A DNA stretch of 36,392 bases. Origin: Caballeronia sordidicola. GTDB lineage: Bacteria; Pseudomonadota; Gammaproteobacteria; Burkholderiales; Burkholderiaceae. The notes beneath the pieces are model-generated. The model was not told the DNA's origin. It searched no databases and saw only the letters and a program-made list of their open reading frames with translations. The position numbers and the translations under genes were made by a program. Positions 24,547 through 32,558 of this stretch are shown here, one piece after another. The number at the start of each line of letters is the position of its first letter. The first letter of the stretch is position 1. The stretch lies in NCBI RefSeq assembly GCF_002220365.1, contig NZ_MTHB01000013.1:1-36392 (forward strand), read 5' to 3'.

Positions 24547-26409
24547 TCAACGATCCTTCGCGAGATTGAGATCTACCGGCGGTTGAGCGGCAAGATAGCG
24601 GCTGATTTCCACGAGCAAATCTTCCGGAGCGGAGGATTTGCGCAATAGCATGAACGGCTCGGGAAAATCGCGAAGCGCTTGATCAGACAGCAGCTCCCCG
24701 GTGATAAATGCAACAGGAATGGTGCCCGCCCAGGCGAAGTGGCGCCTGATCCGCCCGGCCACATCCTTGCCAGTCGCACTGTCACGCAGCCGGATATCGG
24801 TGACGATCAGATCCGGGATGCGGCTGTCATCGGCAAGGATGGCTTCGAATCCCGTCATTGACTCCGCGGCATACACGAGCGCTCCCGCGCGCGAAAAAAG
24901 CCGCCGCAGCCCTTCGAGGACGATCGGTTCATCGTCGCATAGCAGAATGAACATGCCGCTGAGATCGGGCGCGCATACGTCGATATCTCGTTCGTTCGCT
25001 TCAGCTGCCGGATTCAATGCCGATACCCTCGCGTAGAGCGAAAAATGCGACCCGCGCCCTTCGACCGACGCGAAACTCATGTCATGGCCGTGCAAAAGCC
25101 GGACCACGCGCTGCACGATCGACAGCCCTAGTCCCAGCCCTTTCGAACGGTCGCGTCCCGGATTGTTGATCTGATAATACTCGGCGAAAATCGCCTCCCG
25201 ATGCGCGGGTGCAATGCCGATCCCGGTGTCCCATACGTCGACGCGCAGCCGGTCCCCAAGTTGCACCCAGCCCAGCACTACGCCGCCCGACGAGGTATTC
25301 TTGATTGCATTTGATACGAGATTGGAGACGGCCCGCTTGAAGAGCGAACGGTCGGTCTCGATGAACGGCGGTCGAGCTCGCCTTCCCGCGATTCTGAAAT
25401 CGATACCGCGCAACCGTGCCATCTCCCGGTGTTGCTCGAAAACTTCGGTTAACACATCATGCGCATTGACCGGCGTGAGGCGGGGAGCATACGATCCCAA
25501 CTCGCTATAGTCCTGTATGTCCTTAAACATGGCGAGAATATCGGACGCAGTCTCCTCGATGACATTGAGGTCTCGATCCACCGCGCGTTCGTCGCTCATG
25601 TTGGTCCGGGCACTACGTATGAAAAGGTTGATGGCAGCGAGCGGCTGCTGGATATCGTGATACGCCGATGAAAAGAATCGCTCCTTCTCCCGTATCAGCT
25701 CTTGCATGCGCCGGTTCTGATCGTTGACCACGCGCGACGCCGCTTCAATGCGCGCCTTAGCCGCGCGCAAGCTACGCCGAAATATGAACTCGCGTCTCGC
25801 GCTTTGTTCGAGCGGGATACTGACGACCAAACCGATGACATAGGTCATGGCTACCATCCCGCCGCGGTCAATAACCATCCCCGGGTGCACGCCGAAGCTC
25901 GCGCCGAAAGGCACAAAATAGAGCATCAGCAGAAAACTGACCATGCATATCCCGATCAGCCACGCCGTCGTGATCGTTCTGAGCCGGAAGGCGCCGAATA
26001 TCATGAACAGCGACAACGTCAGGATCGAGTAAACTTCGCGCCAAAGCACAACGCCAACGTAAATCTGCATCAATCTGAGGACGGCAAACCAGCCGCTGAG
26101 TGTCCAGATGCTGAGCAGCCCGACGGCCCAGCGCTCGTCGAATGCGCGTGGGGTCCAAAGCAGCACGGGGATCAGCATGCCGATCGATCCGAGGAATCTA
26201 ACGAGAATGATTTCGTTGCGGTGCAGATGGGTGGGATCGAGCACATCCATCCGCCCGAGGTCATGGATGGAAAACACGATCCACAATCCGGTGAAGATTG
26301 TGATGGCCAACTTTCGCTGTCCGGAGAAGCGCCGCGCGTAGTCTTTTCGGAACGCACGTTCCAGAGCCGCCGATCTGAACCTGTGCACCACTAAGCTCGA
26401 CGCTCTCAT
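24547..26409 (-). CDS. Membrane hybrid sensor histidine kinase / response regulator
   Basis: The 620-residue protein has six hydrophobic segments in residues about 33-203 forming an N-terminal sensor with short loops. A linker helix (RAAKARIEAASRVVNDQNRRM) leads to the HisKA domain with H251 in SSAYHDIQQPLAAINLF. The HATPase has N368 (SNLVSNAIKN), DTGIGIA and GLGLGLSIV. A C-terminal receiver begins at about residue 485 with DDEP, phospho-acceptor D538 (IVTDIRLRD) and a TGE before LRKSS. Without a PAS or other known sensory domain, the membrane part itself is likely the sensor. No partner regulator gene is adjacent, so its output is unknown. ATG 26409 has only a weak ribosome site. Confidence 0.92.
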   Translation of the reverse strand: MRASSLVVHRFRSAALERAFRKDYARRFSGQRKLAITIFTGLWIVFSIHDLGRMDVLDPTHLHRNEIILVRFLGSIGMLIPVLLWTPRAFDERWAVGLLSIWTLSGWFAVLRLMQIYVGVVLWREVYSILTLSLFMIFGAFRLRTITTAWLIGICMVSFLLMLYFVPFGASFGVHPGMVIDRGGMVAMTYVIGLVVSIPLEQSARREFIFRRSLRAAKARIEAASRVVNDQNRRMQELIREKERFFSSAYHDIQQPLAAINLFIRSARTNMSDERAVDRDLNVIEETASDILAMFKDIQDYSELGSYAPRLTPVNAHDVLTEVFEQHREMARLRGIDFRIAGRRARPPFIETDRSLFKRAVSNLVSNAIKNTSSGGVVLGWVQLGDRLRVDVWDTGIGIAPAHREAIFAEYYQINNPGRDRSKGLGLGLSIVQRVVRLLHGHDMSFASVEGRGSHFSLYARVSALNPAAEANERDIDVCAPDLSGMFILLCDDEPIVLEGLRRLFSRAGALVYAAESMTGFEAILADDSRIPDLIVTDIRLRDSATGKDVAGRIRRHFAWAGTIPVAFITGELLSDQALRDFPEPFMLLRKSSAPEDLLVEISRYLAAQPPVDLNLAKDR

Positions 26410-26749
26410 GACGATGCCCGATCAGGAATGTTGTCGTCCGCAAATACGGCAGCGTTTCATCCGCAACAGAATAGCAGCACGTCAATCGAGGAGGTATACA
26501 CAAATGTAGCGGTATAAACGCGTTCTCCCCGCTTCCGCTATCCACAACCTTCGCGGCCGGCAGGCATATGCTTGGCGCTGTGCCCGAATAGTCAACAGGA
26601 CGCCACAGCGCAGCGCCCGACGGCACAGACAGCGGCAACGGCCCTTCTGTCCGCGACGAAACCAAACATAATCGCTAAAACGCGTGCGCAGAGCATGCGT
26701 GACCTTCTCGATTCAGGACAGCCCGCAGGCTGCGCAAAAAGGGCGACCG
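26410..26749. other. 340-bp stretch without a recognisable gene
   Basis: Reading in six frames gives nothing recognisable upstream of the histidine kinase. The kinase promoter presumably lies here on the minus strand, but no clear -35/-10 pair was found. Confidence 0.35.
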
Positions 26750-27031
26750 TTACAGAGCAACAATGAGCATGTGGTTCGCCCGGCGACCGCAGTCGGCCAC
26801 AGGGCTGGAACCTGAGGCATCACAACTGGGAAGATGCCTAGGCGTTGGCGCAGACGACAGCGCGATATAAGTGATCGCAGGACAAAGGTCCGTTAAGTGA
26901 GTGGAGCCGACGTTCGGATGTCCGTCTGAGGCAAGAGCGAATGTCGCTTGCTGATTGACACCTGGCCTGCCGGGCGATTGCATTATTGGTCTTCCTGTCT
27001 GTTGCGAACCCCAACCCTGTGGTCGTCCCAT
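26750..27031 (-). pseudogene. IS30-like transposase N-terminal fragment
   Basis: ATG 27031 is preceded by a strong AAAGGAGGT ribosome site nine bases upstream. The protein begins MGRPQGWGSQQTGRPIMQSP, then GRPGVNQQ, the usual opening of a group of IS30-family transposases with an N-terminal extension. After about 28 residues family similarity fades and the frame continues into unrelated sequence (93 aa in all), so it is a degenerate or truncated 5' end. An alternative is a genuine small protein with an IS30-like start. The central IS30 fragment at 3627-3883 may or may not be the same type. Confidence 0.45.
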
Positions 27032-27050
27032 TTGACACCTCCTTTAAGAG

Positions 27051-27416
27051 ATGTTGCAACGACCAGTTGAATCCGCCAAGGCAAGACCACTCGGAGTGGT
27101 GGCTGCCCTTCTAGTAGCACTCGCGCTGTTTCTAACGACGTGGCACCTTGCGATCGTTCCGGCATTCAGGGTGAACGTGACGTCGCCGATCCCACCGATA
27201 CGTCAAGCAGTTGTGACTATCGATAAACTCTCGTGGCTTAGGCCTGGACCCAAAGGCGGCTTCTTAATGAAGCAGTCATTCGTATTTCGCGTCGAAGGGC
27301 AAGACGTAGAATATCGCGTGAGTTTTCATGCAAATCCAGGCGAATCAATAAAGGTTTTTTACGTGGTTGACCAGCAACGAAGGATTCTCGTAAAAGGTAT
27401 AGCCCAAGTGGATTAG
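27051..27416 (+). CDS. Small single-pass membrane protein, unknown function
   Basis: The 121-residue protein starts divergently from the IS30-like fragment. One hydrophobic segment at residues about 14-36 (LGVVAALLVALALFLTTWHLAIV) is followed by an extracytoplasmic-looking domain: AVVTIDKLSWLRPGPKGGFL, QSFVFRVEGQDVEYRVSFHA and KVFYVVDQQRRILVKGIAQVD. Strand-like alternation and charge balance suggest a real product. The ribosome site is poor (AAGAG directly before the ATG), so the start could be a little off. No family is recognised. Confidence 0.55.
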   Translation: MLQRPVESAKARPLGVVAALLVALALFLTTWHLAIVPAFRVNVTSPIPPIRQAVVTIDKLSWLRPGPKGGFLMKQSFVFRVEGQDVEYRVSFHANPGESIKVFYVVDQQRRILVKGIAQVD

Positions 27417-27812
27417 CCGTTTTTTAAAACGATTTTCCATCGGCTGTCAACTATCTAAGTCACGGTATTGAAGGACCGCTTGTGGCGGACCCGGTTCGAC
27501 GTTGAACTGCCGGATCAGTCGTCATTGATCGGTCCGCGTCGAGCAGAAGTCACCCGTTGCAGACTTTCGCGTCGGTAGCGGTTAGCGACTGCCTTGAAGC
27601 TGAAGCGGTCGTTCGTTCCTGCCGCGATGTCAGTAGGCCGGTCGGAAACTGCGGTCCGGATTTCGCATATTGAAGTGTCGATATGGCTTGAGGCCGTTGC
27701 GACAGGCTGTCTTAAGCCGGACGTATCCTGCCGTTCCCAGCGGTGCTTTCGAGGCATAAAGACTGCCGAACACGACCGGAAAGGTAAGGCATGTTAAAGA
27801 CTCTCTACCGAT
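27417..27812. other. 396-bp stretch without a recognisable gene
   Basis: Nothing recognisable was found on either strand. Right after the small membrane protein gene, AGCCG and CGGCT arms (27414-27444) flank a T-rich interval, a poor terminator candidate. The block near 27594-27670 resembles the style of non-coding spacer DNA seen elsewhere in this window (GCGGTCGTTC-type text) but this could not be tested. Confidence 0.35.
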
Positions 27813-28217
27813 TTACGTGTACAGGCTGGCGCTTTGCCCACTTCTCGCCCGGCCCCAGATCTCGTCATCCGTGAGGGTCGTCTCGACAAACTCGATCGGC
27901 ATGCCCGCATTGTCGATCACCGCGACGCGATATCCGTCGATCGGTTCGTACGGGCCGAGCAGCACGATGTGACCTTCGATCGCCGCGCTCAGGTCATTGA
28001 CCTTGTATGCCACATGTGGCTGTTCTCGAAGTAGCGGATGTAGCGGCGAGCCGGGTTCATACCGATGCCACTGTACCGGTACGGGGCCACTCAGGTCATC
28101 CGTCGTGTACATCTTTACTTTCGCGGCATATCGTTCCCCGGGCCGCCTCTCCGTAGTGGGGATGCCGATATGGTGCAACGTATAGGTCACACCCTCACGG
28201 CGCATTGTTGTGGTCAT
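27813..28217 (-). CDS. VOC-superfamily (glyoxalase-like) protein
   Basis: The 134-residue protein has the size and pattern of a one-domain VOC protein: YTLHHIGIPTTERRPGERYA at the N-terminus (H near residue 15 as a potential metal ligand), then HVAYKVNDLSAAIEGHIVLLGPYEP and RVAVIDNAGMPIEFVETT, with a Glu in the last strand. The start at 28217 has GAGGG about ten bases upstream; the longer frame to 28268 lacks this. It follows the carotenoid oxygenase gene by 66 bp and is likely the last gene of that operon. It could process an aldehyde or peroxide product of the oxygenase (inference). Confidence 0.7.
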   Translation of the reverse strand: MTTTMRREGVTYTLHHIGIPTTERRPGERYAAKVKMYTTDDLSGPVPVQWHRYEPGSPLHPLLREQPHVAYKVNDLSAAIEGHIVLLGPYEPIDGYRVAVIDNAGMPIEFVETTLTDDEIWGRARSGQSASLYT

Positions 28218-28283
28218 CGCCAATTCCCTCGCAAGTAAGTCGCGCCCTTCGCTGTGCATGGTGTTCAAAAGAGCAAGCCCGGT

Positions 28284-29711
28284 TCAGGCCAATGACGCAG
28301 AAATCCACGCTCCATGCAGCCCGGCCGGCACGCGCCGTGGCAGTTCGATCACGGCGCGCGGTTCGCGATCGAGCTGCCGCGCGTCGAGAATCACGAAACG
28401 TCCGGCGCTGCTACCCAGTTCATGTACGAACGTCACGATGAACCCGTCCTCTTCGCGCCGGCCGTGCGGGTCAGCAACAAACACCGGTTCAGAAACCGTC
28501 AAGCCCGGCGCGAACTGGTGCACAGTCTTGCTGCCGGTGACGAGATCGTAGCGTGCGATTGCCTCGAACGCGCCGATCTGCGGCTTCTCGCCGGGCCGCG
28601 GCATGCGCAACCCTACGTATCCGTACCGCGCGCGTCGTCCAAGATACGCGTCGTTGACCCGTCCGAACTCGCACGGCTGATCGTCGATCGCCTCGTCGTG
28701 CACTACGCCCCTGTCGATGTCGATTACCAGCCGGTGAAGCTCCAGCCGTTTCGAATGGCTCGTCAAAGAGAGAGAGTCATACCACGGCAGGACAGCTTCG
28801 ATCCGGTCGCCGTCCGCGAATGCATTGATCGTATGCCAGTGGAAGAACGGCGGTGCATCGATCCAGCGGACCTGCTCCGCGTGCTGCGCGTCGCGCGGAA
28901 TCAGCGCAACTTTGGCGCCGCGCTCCGGCTCCCACAATCCAGGAGGGCCCTGCCGCGACCAATCGAAGACGAACGGACAGACGAACACGACCAGATACCC
29001 GCGGGTCAGCGCGACGTCATGCACGATAGCCGCCCACGGCGCCTGGAAAGGAACGACGCGGTCGATCTGTCCGGACCGGTTCGCCCGCATGTAAGTCAAC
29101 ATGCCGCTGCTCAGGTCGTATGAGACCGACAGCAGCTCGACGGTGACCGGATCGGTCTTCGGATGCGCGGACATCACGCCAGGCAATTTGCCCTGGTAAT
29201 CGAACCGCCCCAATGTGCCGATGCCACCATCAAGCTCATACGGCTTGCCACCCTCGTACAGCGCCAGATACCGGCCGCCATGATGAACGATATTCGTATT
29301 CGCGAGATTCGCTTGCGGTGGCGGACTGAACGTCGAGTTGTAGAGCCGGTGTCCGGCCTGTTGTTCCGCACGCAACTCATCAGTCGCGACCCAGCGGTTT
29401 CGATATCGTGCACGTCCGTCCTGAAGGAATATCGCGTGGATCATGCCAGTGCCGTCGAACGGATACGCATAGCGCGCATCGGGTTCAAAGCACGGATTCG
29501 GCCCGTTGCGCATGAAAACGCCATTCAGGCCAGCGGGAATCTCGCCCTGAACCCGCAGGTCGGCGTCGTCGCGCTCATCGAATACCGGCTCAAATGCGCC
29601 GCTTAGCGCCGGATTGTTGCTGCGCCAGGGTGTACCGACGGGCGGTTCGCCTCCCGCATCGGAGGTTGCTGCGAACGCTGGCGATGTCCCAGGACTTCCG
29701 GCGGCCATCAT
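28284..29711 (-). CDS. Carotenoid oxygenase family (RPE65/lignostilbene type) dioxygenase
   Basis: The 475-residue non-haem Fe(II) dioxygenase cleaves a C=C bond in a carotenoid, stilbene or related conjugated substrate. Four iron-binding His are visible: H183 (SAHPKTDP), H231 (IVHDVALT), H293 (FFHWHTINAF) and H466 (GLHGAWIS). Other family blocks are GVFMRNGPNP, YPFDGTGMIHA and NTNIVHHGGRYLALYEGG. Protein reading begins at ATG 29711 with MMAAGSPGTSPAFA, which looks like the second half of a signal peptide; the first half is in another frame just upstream (see 29711-29761). It sits between a membrane protein and a VOC protein, all divergent from a TetR gene. Substrate is unknown. Confidence 0.9.
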   Translation of the reverse strand: MMAAGSPGTSPAFAATSDAGGEPPVGTPWRSNNPALSGAFEPVFDERDDADLRVQGEIPAGLNGVFMRNGPNPCFEPDARYAYPFDGTGMIHAIFLQDGRARYRNRWVATDELRAEQQAGHRLYNSTFSPPPQANLANTNIVHHGGRYLALYEGGKPYELDGGIGTLGRFDYQGKLPGVMSAHPKTDPVTVELLSVSYDLSSGMLTYMRANRSGQIDRVVPFQAPWAAIVHDVALTRGYLVVFVCPFVFDWSRQGPPGLWEPERGAKVALIPRDAQHAEQVRWIDAPPFFHWHTINAFADGDRIEAVLPWYDSLSLTSHSKRLELHRLVIDIDRGVVHDEAIDDQPCEFGRVNDAYLGRRARYGYVGLRMPRPGEKPQIGAFEAIARYDLVTGSKTVHQFAPGLTVSEPVFVADPHGRREEDGFIVTFVHELGSSAGRFVILDARQLDREPRAVIELPRRVPAGLHGAWISASLA

Positions 29712-29761
29712 GCGACCCCGACCGAGAGGAATGCACGCCGGCTCAGCCTATCTTTTGTCAT
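29711..29761 (-). other. Split Tat signal leader of the carotenoid oxygenase
   Basis: From ATG 29761 the minus strand reads MTKDRLSRRAFLSVGVA and then TGA. SRRAFLS is a twin-arginine motif. The stop overlaps the oxygenase ATG as ATGA. Joined to MMAAGSPGTSPAFA-AT this would form a standard Tat signal with an AFA cleavage site, so one base (an A before TGATGG) appears to be missing. A GGGA ribosome-site-like run lies upstream of 29761. Either it is a frameshift lesion or sequencing error, or the enzyme is made by reinitiation without its export signal. Confidence 0.75.
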
Positions 29762-29775
29762 GTCGCATTTTCCCG

Positions 29776-30336
29776 TTACTTAACGGCCCGGGACGACGTT
29801 ACGTTCCCGCTCTGGATACCAGCCGTGAACTTAACCGCGCCCGCCAGCGCCAACACCGTCGCGACGATCGAGACTGAACGGGGCAACGCGGGCAGATACG
29901 TCAGCGCGATATCAGCGATCACCATGACGGCGAACGCCGCGGCCCATGCAGCCGTAATCACGTAGTTGGTCCGCACGAACCCCGGGTTCTCCCATAGATC
30001 AGATGACACCTCTTCGCGGGCGTATTGCAACGTGAAGGGACGGCGCATCACGATCGACGCGAGGACGATCAGCAGCAGACCGGTGTCCACACGCAGGCGG
30101 ACCGCTGCAATCGACCATTCCGTCGCGCCTGGCAACAGCGCGATAACCGTCAATCCACCGAATAGAATAAAGGTGCCGATTTCGAGCACCTTTACCTTCC
30201 GCTTGGGGCTCACCATGTCTCGCAACAGCAATAGCGCGGATACGATTGCGCCGGCTGCAAGGCCCGCCGGCACGCCAATTGTGCGCTCAATAACCACGAA
30301 AGCCAGGAACGGCGCAAAGGCCAGCAGAATTCCCAT
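29776..30336 (-). CDS. Multi-pass membrane protein, unknown function
   Basis: The 186-residue protein has about six hydrophobic helices (LLAFAPFLAFVVIERT, LAAGAIVSALLLLRDM, IGTFILFGGLTVIALL, GLLLIVLASIVMRRPF, AAWAAAFAVMVIADIALTYL, VSIVATVLALAGAVKF). The charged loop FTLQYAREEVSSDLWENPGFVRTNYVI may be conserved. ATG 30336 is fixed by a strong AAGGAGGTT ribosome site seven bases upstream; the frame before it is out of coding character. It is the first gene of the carotenoid-oxygenase operon; its stop is 14 bp before the Tat leader. Its role could be uptake or membrane anchoring of a hydrophobic substrate (inference). Confidence 0.8.
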   Translation of the reverse strand: MGILLAFAPFLAFVVIERTIGVPAGLAAGAIVSALLLLRDMVSPKRKVKVLEIGTFILFGGLTVIALLPGATEWSIAAVRLRVDTGLLLIVLASIVMRRPFTLQYAREEVSSDLWENPGFVRTNYVITAAWAAAFAVMVIADIALTYLPALPRSVSIVATVLALAGAVKFTAGIQSGNVTSSRAVK

Positions 30337-30351
30337 GTCAACCTCCTTTGA

Positions 30352-30446
30352 ATCACGATCAGTGATGATGTCAGTTAATGTTTCCGATGGAAAGATTTTG
30401 ACTGGACACGAAAAATCCGTCAACATATTTTTACACTGGAAACATT
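30352..30446. promoter_or_regulatory. Operator-like inverted repeats between TetR gene and oxygenase operon
   Basis: Three symmetries lie in the 120-bp divergent spacer: ATCAC-GATCA-GTGAT at 30352-30366, TTTCC-GAT-GGAAA at 30381-30393, and the longer pair AATGTTTCC (30377-30385) with GGAAACATT (30438-30446), perfect but 52 bp apart. They are good candidates for binding sites of the adjacent TetR regulator controlling both directions. Which site is used is not known. Confidence 0.55.
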
Positions 30447-30456
30447 TAAAAGCTGA

Positions 30457-31143
30457 ATGACTGAATCAACCGCTTCCCGCGCCGCCCCGGCTGGCGCCCG
30501 TCCTCGCCGTGCCGACAAGGCACGTCCCTATCATCACGGTTCGCTCCCCGAAGCCCTATTGCAGGCGGCCGAGATCGTACTGAAACGTGACGGTCTGCGT
30601 GGGCTGACCCTTCGCGCGATTGCCCGGGAGGCCGGCGTGTCCCACACGGCCCCTCAACACCATTTCGGCGATACCGCAGGAGTGCTGAGCGAACTGGCGG
30701 CTGCCGGACACAGACGGCTTGCCAACGAGATGGAGGAACAGGCACGGAGCGCGGCGCCAGGCAAGCCGAGGCGCAAGGCGACCGCGCACGGCTACATCGA
30801 CTTTGCGATCGGACATCCGGACCTCTTCAGACTAATGTCGCGCAACGAACTGCTGGATTCCGAGCGGCCATCGCTCGTCGAAGCGCGGCAGATCTCTGCG
30901 CGTGCGCTCGCAGGTGTATTCGACGCGGTGACGAAACCTCAACAGGAAGCAGGAGCATTCGCCGGAATCGGCACCGCGCAGGCGATCGCCATTACCGCTG
31001 CGTGGGCCTACGTACACGGACTCGCGACCTTGCTGGTCGACCACCGGCTTGATAGCGTGGCGCGCGCGGCACCGGACTTCGGCGATGCGCGCGCGCTGGT
31101 GGAAGCGGCCATCGACAGCATGAAGATGGTCCCGGATGCCTGA
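30457..31143 (+). CDS. TetR-family regulator with WHG-type C-terminal domain
   Basis: The 228-residue regulator has an N-terminal helix-turn-helix at residues about 52-71 (LRAIAREAGVSHTAPQHHFG) after a Pro/Ala/Arg-rich extension. The C-terminal ligand domain contains AYVHGLATLL, like the WHG motif of one TetR subgroup. It is divergent from the membrane protein-carotenoid oxygenase-VOC operon, and operator-like palindromes lie in between, so it is likely the local repressor responding to a substrate-like ligand. No strong ribosome site precedes ATG 30457, but the start fits the family. Confidence 0.88.
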   Translation: MTESTASRAAPAGARPRRADKARPYHHGSLPEALLQAAEIVLKRDGLRGLTLRAIAREAGVSHTAPQHHFGDTAGVLSELAAAGHRRLANEMEEQARSAAPGKPRRKATAHGYIDFAIGHPDLFRLMSRNELLDSERPSLVEARQISARALAGVFDAVTKPQQEAGAFAGIGTAQAIAITAAWAYVHGLATLLVDHRLDSVARAAPDFGDARALVEAAIDSMKMVPDA

Positions 31144-31742
31144 AACCGGAGGGCACCCAGTAGTCCGGAAGCCTCAGAATGTCTGCAGGTAACGTCCGTT
31201 ACCTGAGCGAAGCGGTCGCACGAATGGCCAGTAGCGCCAATGGACGAACGACCCATCATGGCCGATTTCCGTCGGATAAGTTCGCGTGAGCCGGAACAGC
31301 ATAGAAGTCGGCTGATGCTTAAGAGGGGAAATTTCGTGTGCTACAGATTTGCTATAGCAATGATAGCAATCCATATTTGCAGGCCTTGCGCCTGTCATTC
31401 CATTCCCCTGAACTATGACCACCTAGGAAGGCCCCGCAAAGTGACATTGAACGGCCCGGTTCCACCCTTACCAAGCTGTCGCTCTCGCGTGTCGAACGGC
31501 CGATATCTTCCGCGAAGTCAACTGTTTCTCCGTCTGTCGTCCGGCATCCATTCCCGTCAATTGGCTTCACTGGCGCCAGCGCAAAGCGATGCGTCTCTGA
31601 TGGTGGGAACCGAGATCGGGGCTAACCGCGCGTCTTCTCACTCTGAACCGTAGCCGATAGTCGGAAGATCGCGTTCACCGGCAATGCTGGCAAAATAGAA
31701 CTAAATAAGGCGACGTTCGGTAAATCATACGGGATTTGAATC
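31144..31742. other. About 600 bp without a recognisable gene
   Basis: No convincing gene was found on either strand between the TetR gene and the hydrolase-kinase operon. Near the left end lies a strong palindrome (31186-31205). Repeated short motifs (GCTATAGCAATGATAGCAATC) occur at 31352-31372. The hydrolase ATG is preceded by GGGATTTG, an adequate ribosome site, so the operon promoter should lie in the right part. Confidence 0.4.
31186..31205. repeat. Near-perfect 20-bp palindrome downstream of TetR gene
   Basis: CAGGTAACGTCCGTTACCTG has 9-bp perfect arms around a 2-base centre (TC). It lies 43 bp after the TetR stop. TetR-type operators have this size and form, so it might be a regulator site. 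It is not followed by a T-run, so it is a poor terminator candidate. Confidence 0.5.
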
Positions 31743-32558
31743 ATGAGCATTCAACAGCGGAACAATGTTCACTCGAGCGGTGAGGGCTCCCCGACAATCG
31801 TTTTTGCCCATGGGTTCGGCTGCGATCAGACCATGTGGCGGTATCTGCACCCGGACTTTGCCAACCGGCACAAGATCGTTCTTTTTGACTTGGTCGGAAG
31901 CGGCCAGTCGGACCTTGCTGCCTATGACTACGCCAAGTATGGATCGCTGCACGGATATGCTGCGGACCTGCTCGAAATCATGGATGAGTTTGCGAGTGGG
32001 CCAATTATTTATGTGGGCCATTCTGTCAGTGCGATGATTGGCATGCTCGCAGCCATAGAGGCCCCAGAGCGTTTCGTCGCGAACGTCATGGTCGGACCTT
32101 CACCCTCGTTCATCAACGATGGCGAGTATGTTGGCGGATTCACCCGCAGCGATATCGATGGTCTGCTTGAAACCCTGGAAAGCAATTACCTCGGGTGGTC
32201 AAGCACCATGGCGCCTGTCATCATGGGTTCACCGGATCAACCCGAGCTTGGCGTGGAGCTAACCAACAGCTTTTGCCGTACGGATCCCGAGATTGCCAAG
32301 CACTTCGCCAGAGTCACCTTTCTCGCGGACCATCGCGCCGACCTGGCGCGGGTCACCACGCCTACGCTGATCTTGCAATCGAGCGACGACTTGTTGGCGC
32401 CGCTCGGCGTCGGTGAGTACATGTTGGCGCAAATACCTGGCAGCACACTTAGCGTTGTGGACAACGTCGGACATTGCCCGCACCTGAGCGCGCCCTGCGC
32501 CAGCGTCGACGCGACCAAAGCATTCCTGCGCCAACTTGGTCTCACCGACCATGGATAG
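31743..32558 (+). CDS. RsbQ/KAI2-like alpha/beta hydrolase
   Basis: The 271-residue alpha/beta hydrolase is of the RsbQ family. The catalytic triad is S94 (YVGHSVSAMIG), D215/D216 (LQSSDDLLAP) and H244 (NVGHCPHLSAP, the signature of RsbQ and of the plant KAI2/D14 receptors). The oxyanion loop is FAHGFGCDQ. The N-terminal MSIQQRNNVHSSGEG is typical. In Bacillus, RsbQ works with the PAS domain of phosphatase RsbP in energy-stress signalling. The stop overlaps the start of the following PAS-histidine kinase gene by eight bases, strongly suggesting that this hydrolase makes or recognises the ligand of that PAS domain (inference). Confidence 0.88.
   Translation: MSIQQRNNVHSSGEGSPTIVFAHGFGCDQTMWRYLHPDFANRHKIVLFDLVGSGQSDLAAYDYAKYGSLHGYAADLLEIMDEFASGPIIYVGHSVSAMIGMLAAIEAPERFVANVMVGPSPSFINDGEYVGGFTRSDIDGLLETLESNYLGWSSTMAPVIMGSPDQPELGVELTNSFCRTDPEIAKHFARVTFLADHRADLARVTTPTLILQSSDDLLAPLGVGEYMLAQIPGSTLSVVDNVGHCPHLSAPCASVDATKAFLRQLGLTDHG

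Noticed and set aside
25702..26394. Plus-strand open frame (230 aa)
   Set aside because: Antisense to the hybrid kinase N-terminal region and full of His/Asp/Gln typical of reverse-strand reading.
27414..27444. Possible terminator after the small membrane protein gene
   Set aside because: The arms AGCCG and CGGCT are short, the loop is long and contains the T-run; not a usual intrinsic terminator.
28314..29123. Plus-strand open frame (269 aa)
   Set aside because: Antisense shadow of the carotenoid oxygenase with Arg/Val-rich composition and no motif.
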